This document shows positions 17,753 to 29,062 of a stretch of 64,000 nucleotides of DNA, in pieces. Source of the DNA: Serratia nevei (GTDB taxonomy: Bacteria; Pseudomonadota; Gammaproteobacteria; Enterobacterales; Enterobacteriaceae). Numbering within the stretch: the first letter of the stretch is position 1; each line of letters starts with the position of its first letter. The DNA lies in NCBI RefSeq assembly GCF_024160145.1, contig NZ_JAMYWQ010000007.1, positions 1-64,000 of the forward strand. The letters are read 5' to 3'. The notes under the pieces were generated by a model that saw nothing but the letters and a program-made list of their open reading frames with translations, made no database searches and was not told where the DNA came from. The position numbers were made by a program, and so were the translations under genes.

Positions 17753-19027
17753 TTAACCTAACATCAAAGCCAGACGCGCAGCGACTTCGCTTTGCGCCAG
17801 CGTTTCTTGTTCACCACTGCGCAGGTCTTTCACCACCACCTGCTGCGCCGCCACTTCGCTCTCACCCAGGATCAGCGCGATGCGCGCGCCCCATTTGTCC
17901 GCACGGGTGATCTGTTTCTTGAAGTTGCCGCCGCCGTAATTGGTCATCAGCTTCAGCTGCGGCGCCGCGTCGCGCACCTGTTCAGCCAGCTGCATCGCCG
18001 CGCTCTGGGTGCCCGCGCCGGAAGAGATGACGTACACGTCGATAGCCGACGGTGCCTTGAATTCCGGATTGACCGCCTGCACCAGCAACACCAGGCGCTC
18101 GAGGCCCATGGCGAAACCGACCGCCGGGGTGGCGCGGCCGCCCAGCTGCTCGACCAGGCCGTCATAACGGCCGCCCGCGCAGACGGTGCCCTGCGCACCC
18201 AGGCTGGTGGTCACCCACTCAAACACGGTGCGGTTGTAGTAATCCAGGCCGCGCACCAGGCGCTCGTTAACGGTATATGGGATACCTGCCTGCGCCAAAA
18301 GTTCACACAGACCGGCGAAGTGAGCACGGGATTCTTCGTCCAGGTACTCGGACAGGCGCGGCGCGTCGTTCAACAGCGCCTGCACCTCAGGATTCTTGGA
18401 GTCCAGCACGCGCAGCGGGTTGCTGTACATGCGGCGTTTACAGTCTTCGTCCAGCACCTCGACGTGCTGCTCAAGGAACGCCACCAGCGCGTCGCGGTAG
18501 TTGGCGCGCGCCTCCAGCGAACCGATGGAGTTCAGCTCCAGGTTGACGTGCTCGGCGATGCCCAGCGCTTTCCACCAGCGGGCCGTCAGCAGGATCAGCT
18601 CGGCGTCGATGTCCGGGCCTTGCAGGCCGAACACTTCCGCGCCCAGCTGATGGAACTGACGGTAGCGGCCCTTCTGCGGGCGCTCGTAGCGGAACATCGG
18701 GCCGATGTACCACAGACGCTGCTCCTGATTGTACAGCAGACCATGTTCGATGCCGGCGCGCACGCAGCCGGCCGTCCCTTCAGGACGCAGCGTCAGGCTT
18801 TCGCCGTTGCGGTCTTCGAAGGTATACATCTCTTTTTCCACGACGTCGGTCACTTCGCCGATCGCGCGTTTGAATAACGGGGTCTGCTCTACAATCGGCA
18901 ACCGGATTTCGCTGTAACCGTAGCTGCCCAGCACCTGTTTGAGGGTGCCTTCAATACGCTGCCATAATGCCGTTTCTTCCGGCAGGTAGTCGTTCATGCC
19001 GCGAATGGCTTGAATGTTCTTTGCCAC
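17753..19027 (-). CDS. hisS: Histidyl-tRNA synthetase
   Basis: This class II aminoacyl-tRNA synthetase of 424 aa equals the E. coli length. Motif 2 is seen around [17 protein letters not shown], the histidine-specific loop includes LVRGLDYYN, and motif 3 is GFAMGLERL. The C-terminal anticodon-binding domain runs from about residue 330. It is separated from ispG by 139 bp containing a hairpin, so it may have its own promoter. Confidence 0.98.
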   Translation of the reverse strand: MAKNIQAIRGMNDYLPEETALWQRIEGTLKQVLGSYGYSEIRLPIVEQTPLFKRAIGEVTDVVEKEMYTFEDRNGESLTLRPEGTAGCVRAGIEHGLLYNQEQRLWYIGPMFRYERPQKGRYRQFHQLGAEVFGLQGPDIDAELILLTARWWKALGIAEHVNLELNSIGSLEARANYRDALVAFLEQHVEVLDEDCKRRMYSNPLRVLDSKNPEVQALLNDAPRLSEYLDEESRAHFAGLCELLAQAGIPYTVNERLVRGLDYYNRTVFEWVTTSLGAQGTVCAGGRYDGLVEQLGGRATPAVGFAMGLERLVLLVQAVNPEFKAPSAIDVYVISSGAGTQSAAMQLAEQVRDAAPQLKLMTNYGGGNFKKQITRADKWGARIALILGESEVAAQQVVVKDLRSGEQETLAQSEVAARLALMLG

Positions 19028-19132
19028 GTGAGTTCTCTGTCCGTTGTCTGTAAAAATGAACCCGATTATAGGGACTTTGCCGCCCGGTATTCAACGCGGA
19101 TGCGGTTTTCTGCCCTTCAGGTTCATAAACAA

Positions 19133-19150
19133 GCGGGCCAACAGGCCCGC
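19133..19150 (-). terminator. Hairpin after ispG
   Basis: A perfect 7-bp stem GCGGGCC / GGCCCGC with a 4-nt loop is followed on the minus strand by TTGTTTATG. The T tail is weak, so this may be an attenuating or partial terminator between ispG and hisS. Confidence 0.55.
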
Positions 19151-19166
19151 CGTGTAGCGATAACGC

Positions 19167-20288
19167 TTATTTTTCCAGCAGGTTGACCGTGATGCGGTTG
19201 CTTTCGTCCATCATCGCGGCCTTGGCGCGAATCTTCGCTTCCAGCTGGTCGATCATCTGTTCGTTGTCGAAACGCTCTTTCTGGCGCACGCCGTCTTCAT
19301 AGAAGCCGCTCTTCTTGTGGCCGCCGGTCACGCCCATGGTGGATACCAGCGCTTCGCCCGGGCCGTTCACCACGCAGCCGATGATCGAAACGTCCATCGG
19401 CGTGATGATGTCTTCCAGGCGCTGCTCCAGCGCGTTCACCGTGCCGATCACGTCGAACTCCTGACGCGAACAGGTCGGGCAGGCGATGAAGTTGATGCCG
19501 CGCGCGCGGATGCGCAGCGACTTCAGAATATCGAAACCGACCTTCACCTCTTCGACCGGATCCGCCGCCAGCGAGATGCGCAGGGTGTCGCCGATGCCTT
19601 CAGACAGCAGCATGCCCAGGCCGATGGCCGATTTGACCGACCCGCTGCGCGCGCCGCCGGCCTCGGTGATGCCCAGATGCAGCGGCTGATCGATACGCGA
19701 CGCCAGCAGACGGTAGGATTGCACCGCCAGGAACACGTCCGACGCCTTGACGCTGACTTTAAACTGGTCGAAGTTGAGGCGATCGAGGATGTCCACATGG
19801 CGCATGGCGGACTCCAGCAGCGCTTCCGGCGTAGGTTCGCCGTACTTTTCCTGCAGGTCTTTCTCCAGCGAGCCGCCGTTGACGCCGATGCGAATCGGGA
19901 TGTTCTTGTCGCGGGCGCAGTCCACCACCGAGCGAATGCGCGATTCGTTGCCGATGTTGCCGGGGTTGATGCGCAGGCAGTCTACGCCGTATTCGGCAAC
20001 CTGCAGCGCGATGCGATAATCGAAGTGGATATCGGCGACCAGCGGCACGTTGACCTGCTGCTTGATCAGCTTGAACGCCTCGGCGGCGTCCATGGTAGGA
20101 ACCGAAACGCGGACGATGTCGACGCCCACGCGCTCCAGCGCTTTGATTTGATTAACCGTTGCTTCAACATCGGTGGTACGGGTGTTGGTCATCGACTGCA
20201 CGGCAATCGGCGCGCCATCACCAATAGGCACCTTGCCGACGTAAATGCGCGTGGATTTTCGACGGTTGATGGGCGCTTGGTTATGCAT
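19167..20288 (-). CDS. ispG: 4-hydroxy-3-methylbut-2-enyl diphosphate synthase
   Basis: IspG is the iron-sulfur enzyme of the penultimate MEP-pathway step, forming HMBPP for isoprenoid synthesis. The 373-aa protein has the TIM-barrel N-terminal part and C-terminal cluster ligands seen in ACPTCSR and the [10 protein letters not shown] block. It follows rodZ by 47 bp. Its Fe-S cluster dependence ties it to the isc operon present in the same window. Confidence 0.97.
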   Translation of the reverse strand: MHNQAPINRRKSTRIYVGKVPIGDGAPIAVQSMTNTRTTDVEATVNQIKALERVGVDIVRVSVPTMDAAEAFKLIKQQVNVPLVADIHFDYRIALQVAEYGVDCLRINPGNIGNESRIRSVVDCARDKNIPIRIGVNGGSLEKDLQEKYGEPTPEALLESAMRHVDILDRLNFDQFKVSVKASDVFLAVQSYRLLASRIDQPLHLGITEAGGARSGSVKSAIGLGMLLSEGIGDTLRISLAADPVEEVKVGFDILKSLRIRARGINFIACPTCSRQEFDVIGTVNALEQRLEDIITPMDVSIIGCVVNGPGEALVSTMGVTGGHKKSGFYEDGVRQKERFDNEQMIDQLEAKIRAKAAMMDESNRITVNLLEK

Positions 20289-20335
20289 TACTTACTCTCC
20301 ATTGCTGCTCTGACATCACGACCGGGGCCGCGCGA

Positions 20336-21310
20336 TTACTGCGCGGCGACGGTCAGGCGAGCAACACGGTTTGACTTAACGAACCGGCTTAAATCCACCG
20401 GCTTACCCTGATACTGGATCTGTACTGCCGCCGGTGCGCCAATGGTCAATTTATACGGCGCAGTGCCGGCCAGGTTCAGCTTGCCGCCCTTCTTCTGGGT
20501 GCCGCTGAACAGCGTTTTACCGCTCGCGTCGCTCACCTGCAACCAGCAGTCGGCGGAAAAATCCATCACCAGCGCGTTCGGATCGGCCACCGGCGCAGCC
20601 ACGCCCGCATCGGCGGTCGGCAGCGGCGTTTGTGCCGCCGGCGCCGTTTCCGGCAGGGTGGTCTGACTTGGCGACACCACGGCAGGCTGCTGCTGAACCG
20701 CGCCTGGCGCCTGGGCGGTCGCCGCCGGCGCCTGAGCCGCCGCGCCGGCATCGGCCGGCGCAGCGCTGTTGTCGGTCAACGGCACGTTGGTGCCGGCGTC
20801 GGCGTTGCCGTCGGTCAGCGGCACGGACTGCCCTTCGTTATTCTGTGAAAGCTGCGCGGAGGACTGATCCGCCATAGTGGCGATCTCTTCCTGCTGCGCC
20901 TTGTGGTTTTGCCACCACCAGGCGCCGGTCAGGCCGATCACCACGAACACGATAAGCCAGGTGAAGCTCATCAGCCAGCCGTCGCGTTTCTTGCGGCGCT
21001 TGCCCAGCGAGAAGCTTTGCATCGGCGCCACTTTCGCCATCTTCAACGGCGCCTGCTTGGCCAGCATCGGCAGCAGTTCGTCTTCCGGCAAATGCACCAG
21101 CTTGGCGTAGGAACGGATGTAGCCGCGCACGAAGGTAGACGCGAGGTCAGCAGACACGCTGTCTTCCTCGATATCGCGCACGGTGGACATTTTGAGACAC
21201 AGGCGTTCTGCAACGGTCTGTTGGCTCAGCCCGAGTTGCTCACGGGCCTGACGCAGGCGCTGGCCCGTCGTCATGGATACGGTTTTATCTTGGGAGGCTT
21301 CAGTATTCAT
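20336..21310 (-). CDS. rodZ: Cytoskeletal protein RodZ
   Basis: RodZ links the MreB cytoskeleton to the elongation machinery and sets rod shape. The 324-aa protein has an N-terminal Xre-type helix-turn-helix domain (about 15-85, [20 protein letters not shown]). One membrane segment follows (about 112-134, [20 protein letters not shown]), then an Ala/Pro/Gln-rich low-complexity linker and a periplasmic DUF4115 domain (about 248-324). Its start overlaps the 3' end of pilW by 11 bp. Confidence 0.95.
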   Translation of the reverse strand: MNTEASQDKTVSMTTGQRLRQAREQLGLSQQTVAERLCLKMSTVRDIEEDSVSADLASTFVRGYIRSYAKLVHLPEDELLPMLAKQAPLKMAKVAPMQSFSLGKRRKKRDGWLMSFTWLIVFVVIGLTGAWWWQNHKAQQEEIATMADQSSAQLSQNNEGQSVPLTDGNADAGTNVPLTDNSAAPADAGAAAQAPAATAQAPGAVQQQPAVVSPSQTTLPETAPAAQTPLPTADAGVAAPVADPNALVMDFSADCWLQVSDASGKTLFSGTQKKGGKLNLAGTAPYKLTIGAPAAVQIQYQGKPVDLSRFVKSNRVARLTVAAQ

Positions 21311-22061
21311 TAGCTAAGAACTGCTGGTACTGTTTGGATTGTGGAAAACTTCGCGCTAGCTGCTTGCCATAGCGTTGAACGCTATCCTGGCGGCCGGCTA
21401 ACGCGGCGAAACGAATCTGTAACCATAAGCTGCTGGCGCTGGCCGGCAGAACATGCTGATAAACATCCAATAAAAGTTGCGACTGGGCGCGCTTCCCTTC
21501 TCCAAATTGCTTTTCGGCCTCCGCCAACAGCGGCGTGCCTTTATCCGGATCGGCCTTCAGCGCGCGGCTCAACAGCGTGCGCGCCTCATCGTTTTGTCCG
21601 GCCTTGAGAAAACAGTAACCTGCGTTTTCCAGGCTGTCGGCGACCTGGCCATAATCGGGCACCAGCGCCGCAGCGCTAAACTGCTGTTGCGCCGGTACAT
21701 ACTGCCCTAAACCGCAAAGAAACGCACCGTAATTATTCAATACGGTGCCATTGCCTGGCGCAAGTTTGAGCGCTTGCCGATAGCGCTGTTCGGCCGCGGC
21801 GTTCTCACCGTTCCGCTGCGCGTAGAGCGCCATGCCCAACTGCGTGCGGTAATCCTGCGGGGCCGCGTCCAGCGCCTTTTCCAGGTTCTGGCGTGCGGCG
21901 TCCATGTCGCCTTGCTGCAGGTACTCCAGGCCCAGTTGCAACCGCGTCTGGCCCGCCTCAGAGACTTGTGCTTCCTTTTCCGGCGCTGAACCGGAACACC
22001 CGGCCAACAATCCGGCCGCCAGCCACACACCCCACCGTTTCAGCTTCATGCCCGCATTCAT
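21300..22061 (-). CDS. pilW: PilW/PilF-type TPR lipoprotein (type IV pilus biogenesis/stability family)
   Basis: This 253-aa protein has a lipoprotein signal with lipobox LLAGC (Cys22) and then several TPR repeats, for example [20 protein letters not shown]. Members of this family stabilise type IV pilus secretin assemblies. No pilus genes are in this window, and its place between rlmN and rodZ is a conserved enterobacterial context. The start is uncertain: Met5 is an alternative, but AAGGAA lies closer to the ATG at 22061. Confidence 0.85.
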   Translation of the reverse strand: MNAGMKLKRWGVWLAAGLLAGCSGSAPEKEAQVSEAGQTRLQLGLEYLQQGDMDAARQNLEKALDAAPQDYRTQLGMALYAQRNGENAAAEQRYRQALKLAPGNGTVLNNYGAFLCGLGQYVPAQQQFSAAALVPDYGQVADSLENAGYCFLKAGQNDEARTLLSRALKADPDKGTPLLAEAEKQFGEGKRAQSQLLLDVYQHVLPASASSLWLQIRFAALAGRQDSVQRYGKQLARSFPQSKQYQQFLANEY

Positions 22062-22147
22062 TTCCTTATCGGCCGTCAGCTAACGCCCGTTAGCGACACG
22101 CTTTCGCATAACAGGCTGTTAGATAACATAAAATGGTGCTATAGGAT

Positions 22148-23344
22148 TCAGACCGCCCGTACGTTGATAGGTTCCCCGGCCATTTTCTTCTTCAGGGTAC
22201 GCTTGGTACGGTCGATCACTTCACCCGCCAGTTGCCCGCAGGCGGCGTCGATATCGTCACCACGGGTTTTACGAACAATAGTCGTAAAGCCGTATTCCAT
22301 CAACACCTTGGAGAAACGATCCACCCGGCTGTTGGAGCTGCGGCCGTACGGAGCGCCCGGGAACGGGTTCCATGGGATCAGGTTGATCTTGCACGGCGTG
22401 TCTTTCAGCACTTCCGCCAGCTGATGCGCATCGTCGGTGCTGTCGTTGATGTGATCCAGCATCACGTACTCGACGGTGACGCGGCCCTGGTTGGCGTTGG
22501 ATTTCTCCAGGTAGCGACGCACCGCAGACAGGAAGGTCTCGATGTTGTACTTGCGGTTGATCGGCACGATCTCATCGCGGATGGTGTCGTTCGGCGCGTG
22601 CAGCGAGATCGCCAGCGCCACGTCGATCATGTCGCCCAGCTTGTCCAGCGCCGGCACCACGCCGGAGGTAGACAGGGTCACGCGGCGTTTGGACAGGCCA
22701 AAGCCGAAATCGTCCAGCATGATTTCCATCGCCGGCACCACGTTGTTCAGGTTGAGCAGCGGCTCGCCCATGCCCATCATCACCACGTTGGTGATCGGAC
22801 GTTGGCCGGTCACCTTCAGCGCGCCGATGATTTTCGCCGCGCGCCACACCTGGCCGATGATTTCCGACACGCGCAGGTTGCGGTTGAAGCCCTGCTGCGC
22901 CGTCGAACAGAATTTGCACTCCAGCGCGCAGCCTACCTGCGAGGAGACGCACAGCGTCGCGCGGTCGGCTTCCGGGATGTACACGGTCTCGACCTGCTGA
23001 TCGCCGACTTTAATCGCCCACTTGATGGTGCCGTCGGCCGAACGCTGTTCTTCCGCCACTTCCGGCGCGCGGATCTCCGCCACGCGCTGCAGCTTGCCGC
23101 GCAGCACTTTGTTGATGTCGGTCATCTGCTCGAAATCGTCGCAGCAGTAGTGGTAAATCCACTTCATCACCTGATCGGCGCGGAACGGTTTCTCGCCCAT
23201 TTCGGCGAAGAACTCGCGCATTTGCTGGCGGTTCAGGTCCAACAGGTTGATTTTGGCCGCAGCCGGTTGCTCCACGTTAACGGAGGGGGTAGTCAGCGAA
23301 TTATTTTCAGACACGGTGTGCTCGGACGTGATGGGTTCTAACAT
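22148..23344 (-). CDS. rlmN: 23S rRNA/tRNA adenine-C2 methyltransferase RlmN
   Basis: RlmN is a radical-SAM enzyme that methylates A2503 of 23S rRNA and A37 of some tRNAs. The 398-aa protein carries the CxxxCxxC cluster motif as CALECKFC, and the [11 protein letters not shown] box follows. It is slightly longer than the E. coli protein because of a variable N-terminal extension of about 30 residues before [11 protein letters not shown], so the precise start could be further in. It opens the rlmN-pilW-rodZ string. Confidence 0.96.
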   Translation of the reverse strand: MLEPITSEHTVSENNSLTTPSVNVEQPAAAKINLLDLNRQQMREFFAEMGEKPFRADQVMKWIYHYCCDDFEQMTDINKVLRGKLQRVAEIRAPEVAEEQRSADGTIKWAIKVGDQQVETVYIPEADRATLCVSSQVGCALECKFCSTAQQGFNRNLRVSEIIGQVWRAAKIIGALKVTGQRPITNVVMMGMGEPLLNLNNVVPAMEIMLDDFGFGLSKRRVTLSTSGVVPALDKLGDMIDVALAISLHAPNDTIRDEIVPINRKYNIETFLSAVRRYLEKSNANQGRVTVEYVMLDHINDSTDDAHQLAEVLKDTPCKINLIPWNPFPGAPYGRSSNSRVDRFSKVLMEYGFTTIVRKTRGDDIDAACGQLAGEVIDRTKRTLKKKMAGEPINVRAV

Positions 23345-23433
23345 AATGATCTCTGGCCTCGTTATTACACGTTATGGCGCTAAAGAATGGACAGTAAGTT
23401 GTGCATTTCAGCCCGCATGATTCGGGTGGCGGC

Positions 23434-23473
23434 ACTAAAAACACGCCCCTGACAAGTCGTCTTATCAGGGGCG
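23434..23473 (-). terminator. Rho-independent terminator of ndk
   Basis: A nine-pair stem CGCCCCTGA / TCAGGGGCG, with inner AAG/CTT pairs, is followed on the minus strand by TGTTTTTAG. It lies about 110 bp past the ndk stop and before the rlmN start. Nothing else is recognisable in the 237-bp ndk-rlmN gap. Confidence 0.85.
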
Positions 23474-23581
23474 CGGCATTGTACAAATTTTAGTAGCGGG
23501 TGGCTACGGCTGAAAGGCATTCAGGGCATTTTTATTGTTTCAGCCGGTGAATGCCTGGTTATCAGCCAAGAAACGGCACGA

Positions 23582-24007
23582 TTAACGTGCGCAGATTTCG
23601 CTTTCGTTGAAGAAGTAAGCGATTTCACGCTGTGCGGATTCAACGGAGTCGGAACCGTGAACGGCGTTAGCGGTGAAGCTGTCCGCGTAGTCGGCACGCA
23701 GGGTGCCGGCCAGCGCGTTGTCCGGGTTGGTTGCGCCCATGATGTCACGGTTGCGCTGCACGGCGTTTTCAGATTCCAGAACCTGCACCATGATTGGGCC
23801 GGAGGTCATGAACTCAACCAGACCGTCGAAGAATGGACGGCCTTTGTGCTCAGCGTAGAAGCCTTCAGCTTGTTCGCGAGTCAGACGCAGCATTTTAGCG
23901 GCGATGATTTTGAAACCGGCGCGCTCGAAACGCGCATAGATAGCGCCGATGTCGTTGTTGGCTACAGCGTTTGGTTTAACGATGGAAAAGGTACGTTCTA
24001 CGGTCAT
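23582..24007 (-). CDS. ndk: Nucleoside diphosphate kinase
   Basis: Ndk balances nucleoside triphosphates by phosphate exchange through a phosphohistidine. The 141-aa protein has the catalytic His117 in the NAVHGSDS motif. In E. coli, pbpC, yfhM and sseA lie between ndk and sseB; here the two are adjacent with a 162-bp gap. A clear terminator follows, so ndk is probably monocistronic. Confidence 0.98.
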   Translation of the reverse strand: MTVERTFSIVKPNAVANNDIGAIYARFERAGFKIIAAKMLRLTREQAEGFYAEHKGRPFFDGLVEFMTSGPIMVQVLESENAVQRNRDIMGATNPDNALAGTLRADYADSFTANAVHGSDSVESAQREIAYFFNESEICAR

Positions 24008-24169
24008 GATGGCCTCTGTATGACTTCCAAAACAGGCCGGTCTGCAATGTTGCCGGCCTTCTCAAGTGGCGCAGATTATATGTGCGCCGTTAACGCTTGC
24101 CTACGGGAAAATCAACATTTCATTAAAAAAATATGATCTTCATTGGCCATTTTCGACAACGCGACGGCG

Positions 24170-25000
24170 CTACTGGGTCTTGTCGGTAGACGGGATCAAA
24201 TTGCGCAGCCAACTGCCCCAGCGGCGCTGATAAAACGGCTGCGTATGGGAGATCAGATAGTGGCTGATGCCGCGCTCTTTCTCCGACACCAGGCAGAAAT
24301 CCACCGGTTCGTCATTCGGCGCCGTTTCGCTGGCGACGCTGCCGGCCTCGTTGATCAACGCCTCGATCTCCGCCGGCTCGGCGTCCACTTCCAGCCCGAT
24401 CAGCAAATTCGGCTTCTCATCCGCCGCCTGGTCGTGCATCAGCGCCAGAAACGCGCGGCGCACCGGCTTGCGCTGGCTGAACAGCGTGGTCAACGCATCC
24501 ACCATCGCCGACGGGTACTCTTCGGGCTGCCCCAGCAGGATTTGGGTCTCTTTGTCGACGTAATACTCCACCGGTTTGACGACGCCGCCAGTCGCCAGCA
24601 GCATCGCCACCTCTTCCGGGTAGAACTCCTTGCCGTACTCCGCCTTCGGGTTGAGGAACAGATCCGCACCCTGGGTGATTTCGAACAGCACCCGCGCCGG
24701 CATGGCGATGAACGGCTGTTCGTCCTCCACCGCTTTCTGCAACGCCTCCAGCGAGGTGAAGAACGGAATGATGCTGCCGCCGTCCTGCTTCTCCCAATGC
24801 TGGATATTGACCGGCGTATCCGCGTTCAGCGCGATGTCGCCGTCCTGCTGCACCTGCTCGCTGTCGCCGAGGATCAGCACCGTGGCGTCGAGCAATTCAC
24901 GGAAGAACGCCGGGCGGTGGGCCGGCTCCGTCACCGCCAGCTTCAGCAGGCGTTCAAGTTCGTTCTCGCTCGGGGCGGCATCGTGATGATGGGCACTCAT
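24170..25000 (-). CDS. sseB: SseB family protein
   Basis: This 276-aa cytoplasmic protein has an N-terminal SseB domain (about 10-125) and a C-terminal domain ending in QPFYQRRWGSWLRNL, both as in E. coli SseB. The precise biochemical role is unclear; E. coli SseB was named for an effect on serine sensitivity and is not the SPI-2 effector of the same name. It lies downstream of pepB. Confidence 0.88.
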   Translation of the reverse strand: MSAHHHDAAPSENELERLLKLAVTEPAHRPAFFRELLDATVLILGDSEQVQQDGDIALNADTPVNIQHWEKQDGGSIIPFFTSLEALQKAVEDEQPFIAMPARVLFEITQGADLFLNPKAEYGKEFYPEEVAMLLATGGVVKPVEYYVDKETQILLGQPEEYPSAMVDALTTLFSQRKPVRRAFLALMHDQAADEKPNLLIGLEVDAEPAEIEALINEAGSVASETAPNDEPVDFCLVSEKERGISHYLISHTQPFYQRRWGSWLRNLIPSTDKTQ

Positions 25001-25026
25001 GGCAAACTCCAGGGATCAAATAGCGA

Positions 25027-25044
25027 GGCCCAGCATGCTGGGCC
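25027..25044 (-). terminator. Hairpin between pepB and sseB
   Basis: The perfect palindrome GGCCCAGCATGCTGGGCC lies 45 bp after pepB. The T tail on the minus strand is poor, so it may be a weak terminator or an mRNA-stabilising hairpin. Confidence 0.5.
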
Positions 25045-25089
25045 CCGAAGATAATGCGCATTCTAGCGCCCGACGCGGCGGGCGTTCAA

Positions 25090-26385
25090 TTATTTGGCTT
25101 TGCTCAGCAGCAGATTGGCCAGGGTACGCACGCCCAAACCGGTCGCGCCGGCCGACCACTGCTCCACCGCGCCTTTGCGGTAGGTGGCGGAACAGTCGAT
25201 GTGCAGCCAGCCTTGCTGGTAGTTCTTGACGAAGTGCGACAGGAAGGCCGCCGCGGTGCTGGCGCCGGCGGTGTAAGCCGGGCCGGCCACGTTGTTCAGC
25301 TCGGCGAAGTTGGACGGCAGCTGGCTGCGGTGGAACTCGGCCAGCGGCAGACGCCAGAACGGCTCTTGCTCGGCGGCGGCGCTGCTCAGCAGCGCCTGCG
25401 CCAACGCGTCGTCGAAGCTGAACAGCGCATGGTAGTCGTTGCCGACCGCGGTTTTGGCCGCGCCGGTCAGGGTGGCGCAGTCGATAATCAGCTGCGGGTT
25501 CTGCTCAGAAGCGTCGATCAGGCCGTCGGCCAGCACCAGGCGCCCTTCCGCATCGGTGTTCATCACCTCAACGGTTTTGCCGTTGCGGTAGCGAATGATG
25601 TCGCCCAGTTTAAAAGCGTTGCCGCTGACCATGTTGTCGGCGCAGCACAGGTACAGCTTCACACGTTGCTTCAGGCCGCGCGCCGCCGCCAGCGCCAGGG
25701 CGCCGGTGATGGTGGCCGCGCCGCCCATGTCAGCCTTCATCGAATCCATAAAGGCGCTCTGTTTCAGGCTATAGCCACCGGTATCGAAGGTGATGCCCTT
25801 GCCGACCAGGCAGGCGAACACCGGCGCGTCCGGGTTACCGGTCGGGTTGAAGTCCAGCGCCAGCAGCACCGGCGGGCGCTCGGAGCCGCGGCCGACGGTG
25901 TGGATGCCGGCATAGTTCTGCTCGCGCAGATCTTCGCCCTTGGTGATGCGGTAGCTGACGGCATCGCAGCCGACGTCGCACATCAGATCAACGGCGCGGG
26001 TCGCCAGTTGCTCCGGCCCCAGCTCTTCCGCCGGCATGTTGATGGTGTCGCGCACCCAATCTACGATCTTCAGGCGCTTATCCAGCTCCTGACGTGCGGC
26101 TTCCGGCAGCTCGGCCCATTCGACGTTGCGCTGCCCTTTCGGCCCGCGGTAGCCCTGCCAGAACGCCCAGCTGTTTTCCAAGTCCCAACCGTCGCCGGCC
26201 AGCTTGACGTTTTTGATACCCTGGCCGTCAATTTTGCGGCCCGCACGCTGGATCGCGCCCAGTTTGTCGGCGCCGGTCAGGTGGATGGTCATCCCTTCGC
26301 CGTTGGTGCTGAGGAGCGCTTTTTCGCCCCAACGGGCGTCGGCAGGTTGTTGCGACAGCGTGACCTGCATGAATTCTGTTGTCAT
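25090..26385 (-). CDS. pepB: Peptidase B (M17 leucyl aminopeptidase family)
   Basis: This cytoplasmic, metal-dependent aminopeptidase has broad specificity. The 431-aa protein shows the M17 signature NTDAEGRL and the metal-binding lysine/aspartate region around [11 protein letters not shown] and MKADMGGAA. Length and gene order next to iscX and sseB agree with E. coli PepB. An ERIC repeat lies in its upstream region. Confidence 0.96.
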   Translation of the reverse strand: MTTEFMQVTLSQQPADARWGEKALLSTNGEGMTIHLTGADKLGAIQRAGRKIDGQGIKNVKLAGDGWDLENSWAFWQGYRGPKGQRNVEWAELPEAARQELDKRLKIVDWVRDTINMPAEELGPEQLATRAVDLMCDVGCDAVSYRITKGEDLREQNYAGIHTVGRGSERPPVLLALDFNPTGNPDAPVFACLVGKGITFDTGGYSLKQSAFMDSMKADMGGAATITGALALAAARGLKQRVKLYLCCADNMVSGNAFKLGDIIRYRNGKTVEVMNTDAEGRLVLADGLIDASEQNPQLIIDCATLTGAAKTAVGNDYHALFSFDDALAQALLSSAAAEQEPFWRLPLAEFHRSQLPSNFAELNNVAGPAYTAGASTAAAFLSHFVKNYQQGWLHIDCSATYRKGAVEQWSAGATGLGVRTLANLLLSKAK

Positions 26386-26436
26386 AGCCTTCTTACTCCG
26401 GATGTTCCCTTTATTAATTCATTAGGGCTTTATTGC

Positions 26437-26561
26437 ATACCCTATGGATTTCAAATTGCAGCTAGGCGCCCAGCGATCGCATCCCCAGGAGCTTACTCAG
26501 GTAAGTGACTGGGGTGTGATCGTGCAGGTAACAACGCTGCGGTTTGAAAGACGACGGGTAT
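26437..26561. repeat. ERIC repeat (copy 1)
   Basis: This is a 125-bp element with the ERIC core ATCCCCAGGAGCTTACTCAG followed by GTAAGTGACTGGGGTG, which matches the classical ERIC primer sites. The ends ATACCC and GGGTAT are inverted copies. It fills most of the gap between the isc terminator and pepB. Confidence 0.92.
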
Positions 26562-26571
26562 GTCGGATACA

Positions 26572-26602
26572 AAATAAACGGGCCGCCCATGGCAGCCCGT
26601 TA
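26572..26602 (-). terminator. Terminator of the isc operon
   Basis: On the minus strand AACGGGC pairs with GCCCGTT around a short inner stem, followed by TTATTTT. It overlaps the end of the iscX 3' untranslated region. Confidence 0.75.
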
Positions 26603-26608
26603 CGCTAT

Positions 26609-26809
26609 TTACTCCGCTTCATCTAACCAGACCAGCAGGATCGCTTCCAGTATTTTTTCGTTGGAAGCCTGCGGATCGTCGTCGAACTCTTCCAGATCGC
26701 AGATCCACTGATGCATGTCGGTAAAACGCACGGTTTTCGGATCGGTGTCCGGGTATTGGTCGTACAGGGCTTCGCCGATTTCTCGGCTGTCGGTCCACTT
26801 CAGTCCCAT
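26609..26809 (-). CDS. iscX: Fe-S cluster assembly protein IscX
   Basis: This 66-aa acidic protein is last in the isc operon. IscX binds IscS and iron and modulates cluster assembly as a proposed adaptor or iron donor. [20 protein letters not shown] is the typical family N terminus. It lies 32 bp after fdx. Confidence 0.96.
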   Translation of the reverse strand: MGLKWTDSREIGEALYDQYPDTDPKTVRFTDMHQWICDLEEFDDDPQASNEKILEAILLVWLDEAE

Positions 26810-26841
26810 TATGATCTCCGGGTTGGCGCTGCGGCTAACAA

Positions 26842-27177
26842 TTAATGCTCACGCGCGTGGTTGACGGTATAACGCGGCATTTCGACCACCAGATCTTCGT
26901 CGGCGACCAGCGCCTGGCAGCTCAGACGGCTTTCCGGCTCCAGCCCCCACGCTTTGTCAAGCATGTCGTCTTCCAGCTCGCTGCTCTCTTCCAGCGAATC
27001 GAAACCTTCACGCACGATGCAGTGGCAGGTAGTGCAGGCGCAGGATTTCTCGCAGGCATGCTCGATTTCAATGCCGTTGCGCAGCGCAACGTTGAGGATC
27101 GACTCCCCTTTTTCGGCTTCCAGAACCGCCCCTTCCGGGCAAAGATCTTGATGGGGCAGGAAAACAATTTTAGGCAT
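26842..27177 (-). CDS. fdx: ISC-system 2Fe-2S ferredoxin
   Basis: This 111-aa ferredoxin supplies electrons during iron-sulfur cluster assembly. The cluster ligands lie in the [12 protein letters not shown] stretch plus a later Cys in RLSCQ, the vertebrate/adrenodoxin-like pattern. It starts 2 bp after the hscA stop, so the two are tightly coupled. Confidence 0.97.
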   Translation of the reverse strand: MPKIVFLPHQDLCPEGAVLEAEKGESILNVALRNGIEIEHACEKSCACTTCHCIVREGFDSLEESSELEDDMLDKAWGLEPESRLSCQALVADEDLVVEMPRYTVNHAREH

Positions 27178-27179
27178 GG

Positions 27180-29030
27180 TTAAACCTCATCCACAGAATG
27201 GCCAGCCAGCGCGCGGCGAATGGAAGCGTCCATGCGGCGCGCGGCAAAATCTTGCGTTTGTGCATCTAATGTTTTGATGGCGTCTTCGATAGCGGCGGGA
27301 TCTTCCCCCTGCACCGCCTGCTGCAACGCCTGGGTCGCGGCGGCGATCGCCTGGCTTTCCGCCTCGCTCAGCAGCGCGGCGTCGGTGGCCAGCGCGCCCT
27401 GCAGGCTTTCCAGCACCCGCGCGGCTTCCACGCGTTGCTCCGCCAGCTTGCGCGCGCCCACGTCGCTTTGCGCGTTGGCCATCGAATCCTTGATCATGCC
27501 GGCGATTTCGCTGTCAGACAGGCCGTACGACGGCTTGACCTGGATCGACGCTTCAACGCCGGTGGATTTCTCCATCGCAGTGACGCTCAGCAGACCGTCG
27601 GCATCCACCTGGAAGGTGACGCGAATGTGCGCCCCGCCGGCAGGCATCGGCGGCAGGCCGCGCAACGTGAAGCGCGCCAGCGAACGGCAATCCTGCACCA
27701 GCTCGCGCTCGCCCTGCAGCACGTGGATCATCATCGCGCTCTGGCCGTCTTTGAAGGTGGTGAACTCCTGCGCGCGCGCCACCGGAATGGTGGTGTTGCG
27801 CGGGATCACTTTCTCCACCAGGCCGCCCATGGTTTCGAGGCCCAGCGACAGCGGGATCACGTCCAGCAGCAGCATGTCGCTGTCCGGCTTGTTGCCCACC
27901 AGAATGTCGGCCTGGATCGCGGCGCCGATGGCGACCACTTTATCCGGATCGATCGACGTCAGCGGCGTGCGGCCGAAGAAGGCCCCCACCTGCTCACGCA
28001 CCAGCGGCACGCGGGTGGAACCGCCGACCATCACCGCTTCAAGCACCTCGTCGGCGGCGACGCCGGCGTCTTTCAGCGCGCGGCGGCAGGCCATCAGCGT
28101 GCGTTTCACCAGCGGGGCGATCAGCGCTTCGAACTGGGCACGGGTCACCTCGCCCTGCCAGCCGGCCACCTCAACGCGCACGCTGTCGGCATCGCTCAAC
28201 GCGATTTTAGCGGCGATGGCGGCGTCCAGCAGCTGGCGCTGCACGCCGTGGTCGCTGCGATCGGCCACGCCGGCCTGCTCGCGCAACCAGTCGGCCAGCA
28301 GATGATCGAAGTCGTCGCCGCCCAGCGCGGAATCGCCGCCGGTCGCCAGCACTTCGAACACGCCGCGGCTGAGGCGCAGAATGGAGATATCAAAGGTGCC
28401 GCCGCCCAGATCGTAAACCGCGATCACCCCTTCCTGGCCGGAGTCCAGCCCGTAGGCGATCGCCGCTGCAGTCGGTTCGTTCAGCAGGCGCAGGACGTGC
28501 AGGCCGGCCAGACGCGCCGCGTCTTTGGTGCCCTGGCGCTGCGCATCGTCGAAGTAGGCGGGAACGGTGATCACCACGCCATCCAGCTCGCCTTCCAGCG
28601 CCGCTTGCGCGCGCGCGGACAGGGCCCGCAGGATATCGGCGGAGACGCCGACCGGGTTGACCGGGCCGGCGGCGGTGACGATCAGCGGCAGGCCGTTGTC
28701 GCTGGCCTGGAATTGATACGGCAGGTTCGGGTAACGCTGCTGCACGTCCGCCAACGAGCGGCCCATCATGCGTTTGATGGAGCTGACGGTATTGGCCGGA
28801 TCCTGCGCCGCCTGTTGGCGCGCCTCCCAGCCGACGCGCTGCGCGTCCGCCTGATAATGCACCACCGAAGGCAGCAAATGGCGGCCCTGTTCGTCGGCCA
28901 GCGTTTCCGCTTGCCCGCTGCGCACCGTGGCGACCAACGAGTTGGTGGTGCCTAAGTCGATGCCGGCGGCCAGACGCCGCTGGTGCGGCGCGGCGCTGAG
29001 GCCAGGCTCACTAATTTGTAATAAGGCCAT
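27180..29030 (-). CDS. hscA: Fe-S assembly Hsp70 chaperone HscA
   Basis: HscA is the specialised Hsp70 that, with HscB, binds the LPPVK motif of IscU and promotes cluster transfer. The 616-aa protein has the ATPase domain (about 20-385) starting with [14 protein letters not shown] and the phosphate loops [10 protein letters not shown] and [10 protein letters not shown]. The substrate-binding domain and helical lid follow. It lies between hscB and fdx. Confidence 0.98.
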   Translation of the reverse strand: MALLQISEPGLSAAPHQRRLAAGIDLGTTNSLVATVRSGQAETLADEQGRHLLPSVVHYQADAQRVGWEARQQAAQDPANTVSSIKRMMGRSLADVQQRYPNLPYQFQASDNGLPLIVTAAGPVNPVGVSADILRALSARAQAALEGELDGVVITVPAYFDDAQRQGTKDAARLAGLHVLRLLNEPTAAAIAYGLDSGQEGVIAVYDLGGGTFDISILRLSRGVFEVLATGGDSALGGDDFDHLLADWLREQAGVADRSDHGVQRQLLDAAIAAKIALSDADSVRVEVAGWQGEVTRAQFEALIAPLVKRTLMACRRALKDAGVAADEVLEAVMVGGSTRVPLVREQVGAFFGRTPLTSIDPDKVVAIGAAIQADILVGNKPDSDMLLLDVIPLSLGLETMGGLVEKVIPRNTTIPVARAQEFTTFKDGQSAMMIHVLQGERELVQDCRSLARFTLRGLPPMPAGGAHIRVTFQVDADGLLSVTAMEKSTGVEASIQVKPSYGLSDSEIAGMIKDSMANAQSDVGARKLAEQRVEAARVLESLQGALATDAALLSEAESQAIAAATQALQQAVQGEDPAAIEDAIKTLDAQTQDFAARRMDASIRRALAGHSVDEV

Positions 29031-29062
29031 GTTGAAGCTTCCACAATCAGAATCAGAAGGTG

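Noticed and set aside
26437-26561. Hairpin structure taken as a small RNA gene
   Set aside because: The sequence is an ERIC element, which explains the large inverted repeat without invoking an RNA gene.
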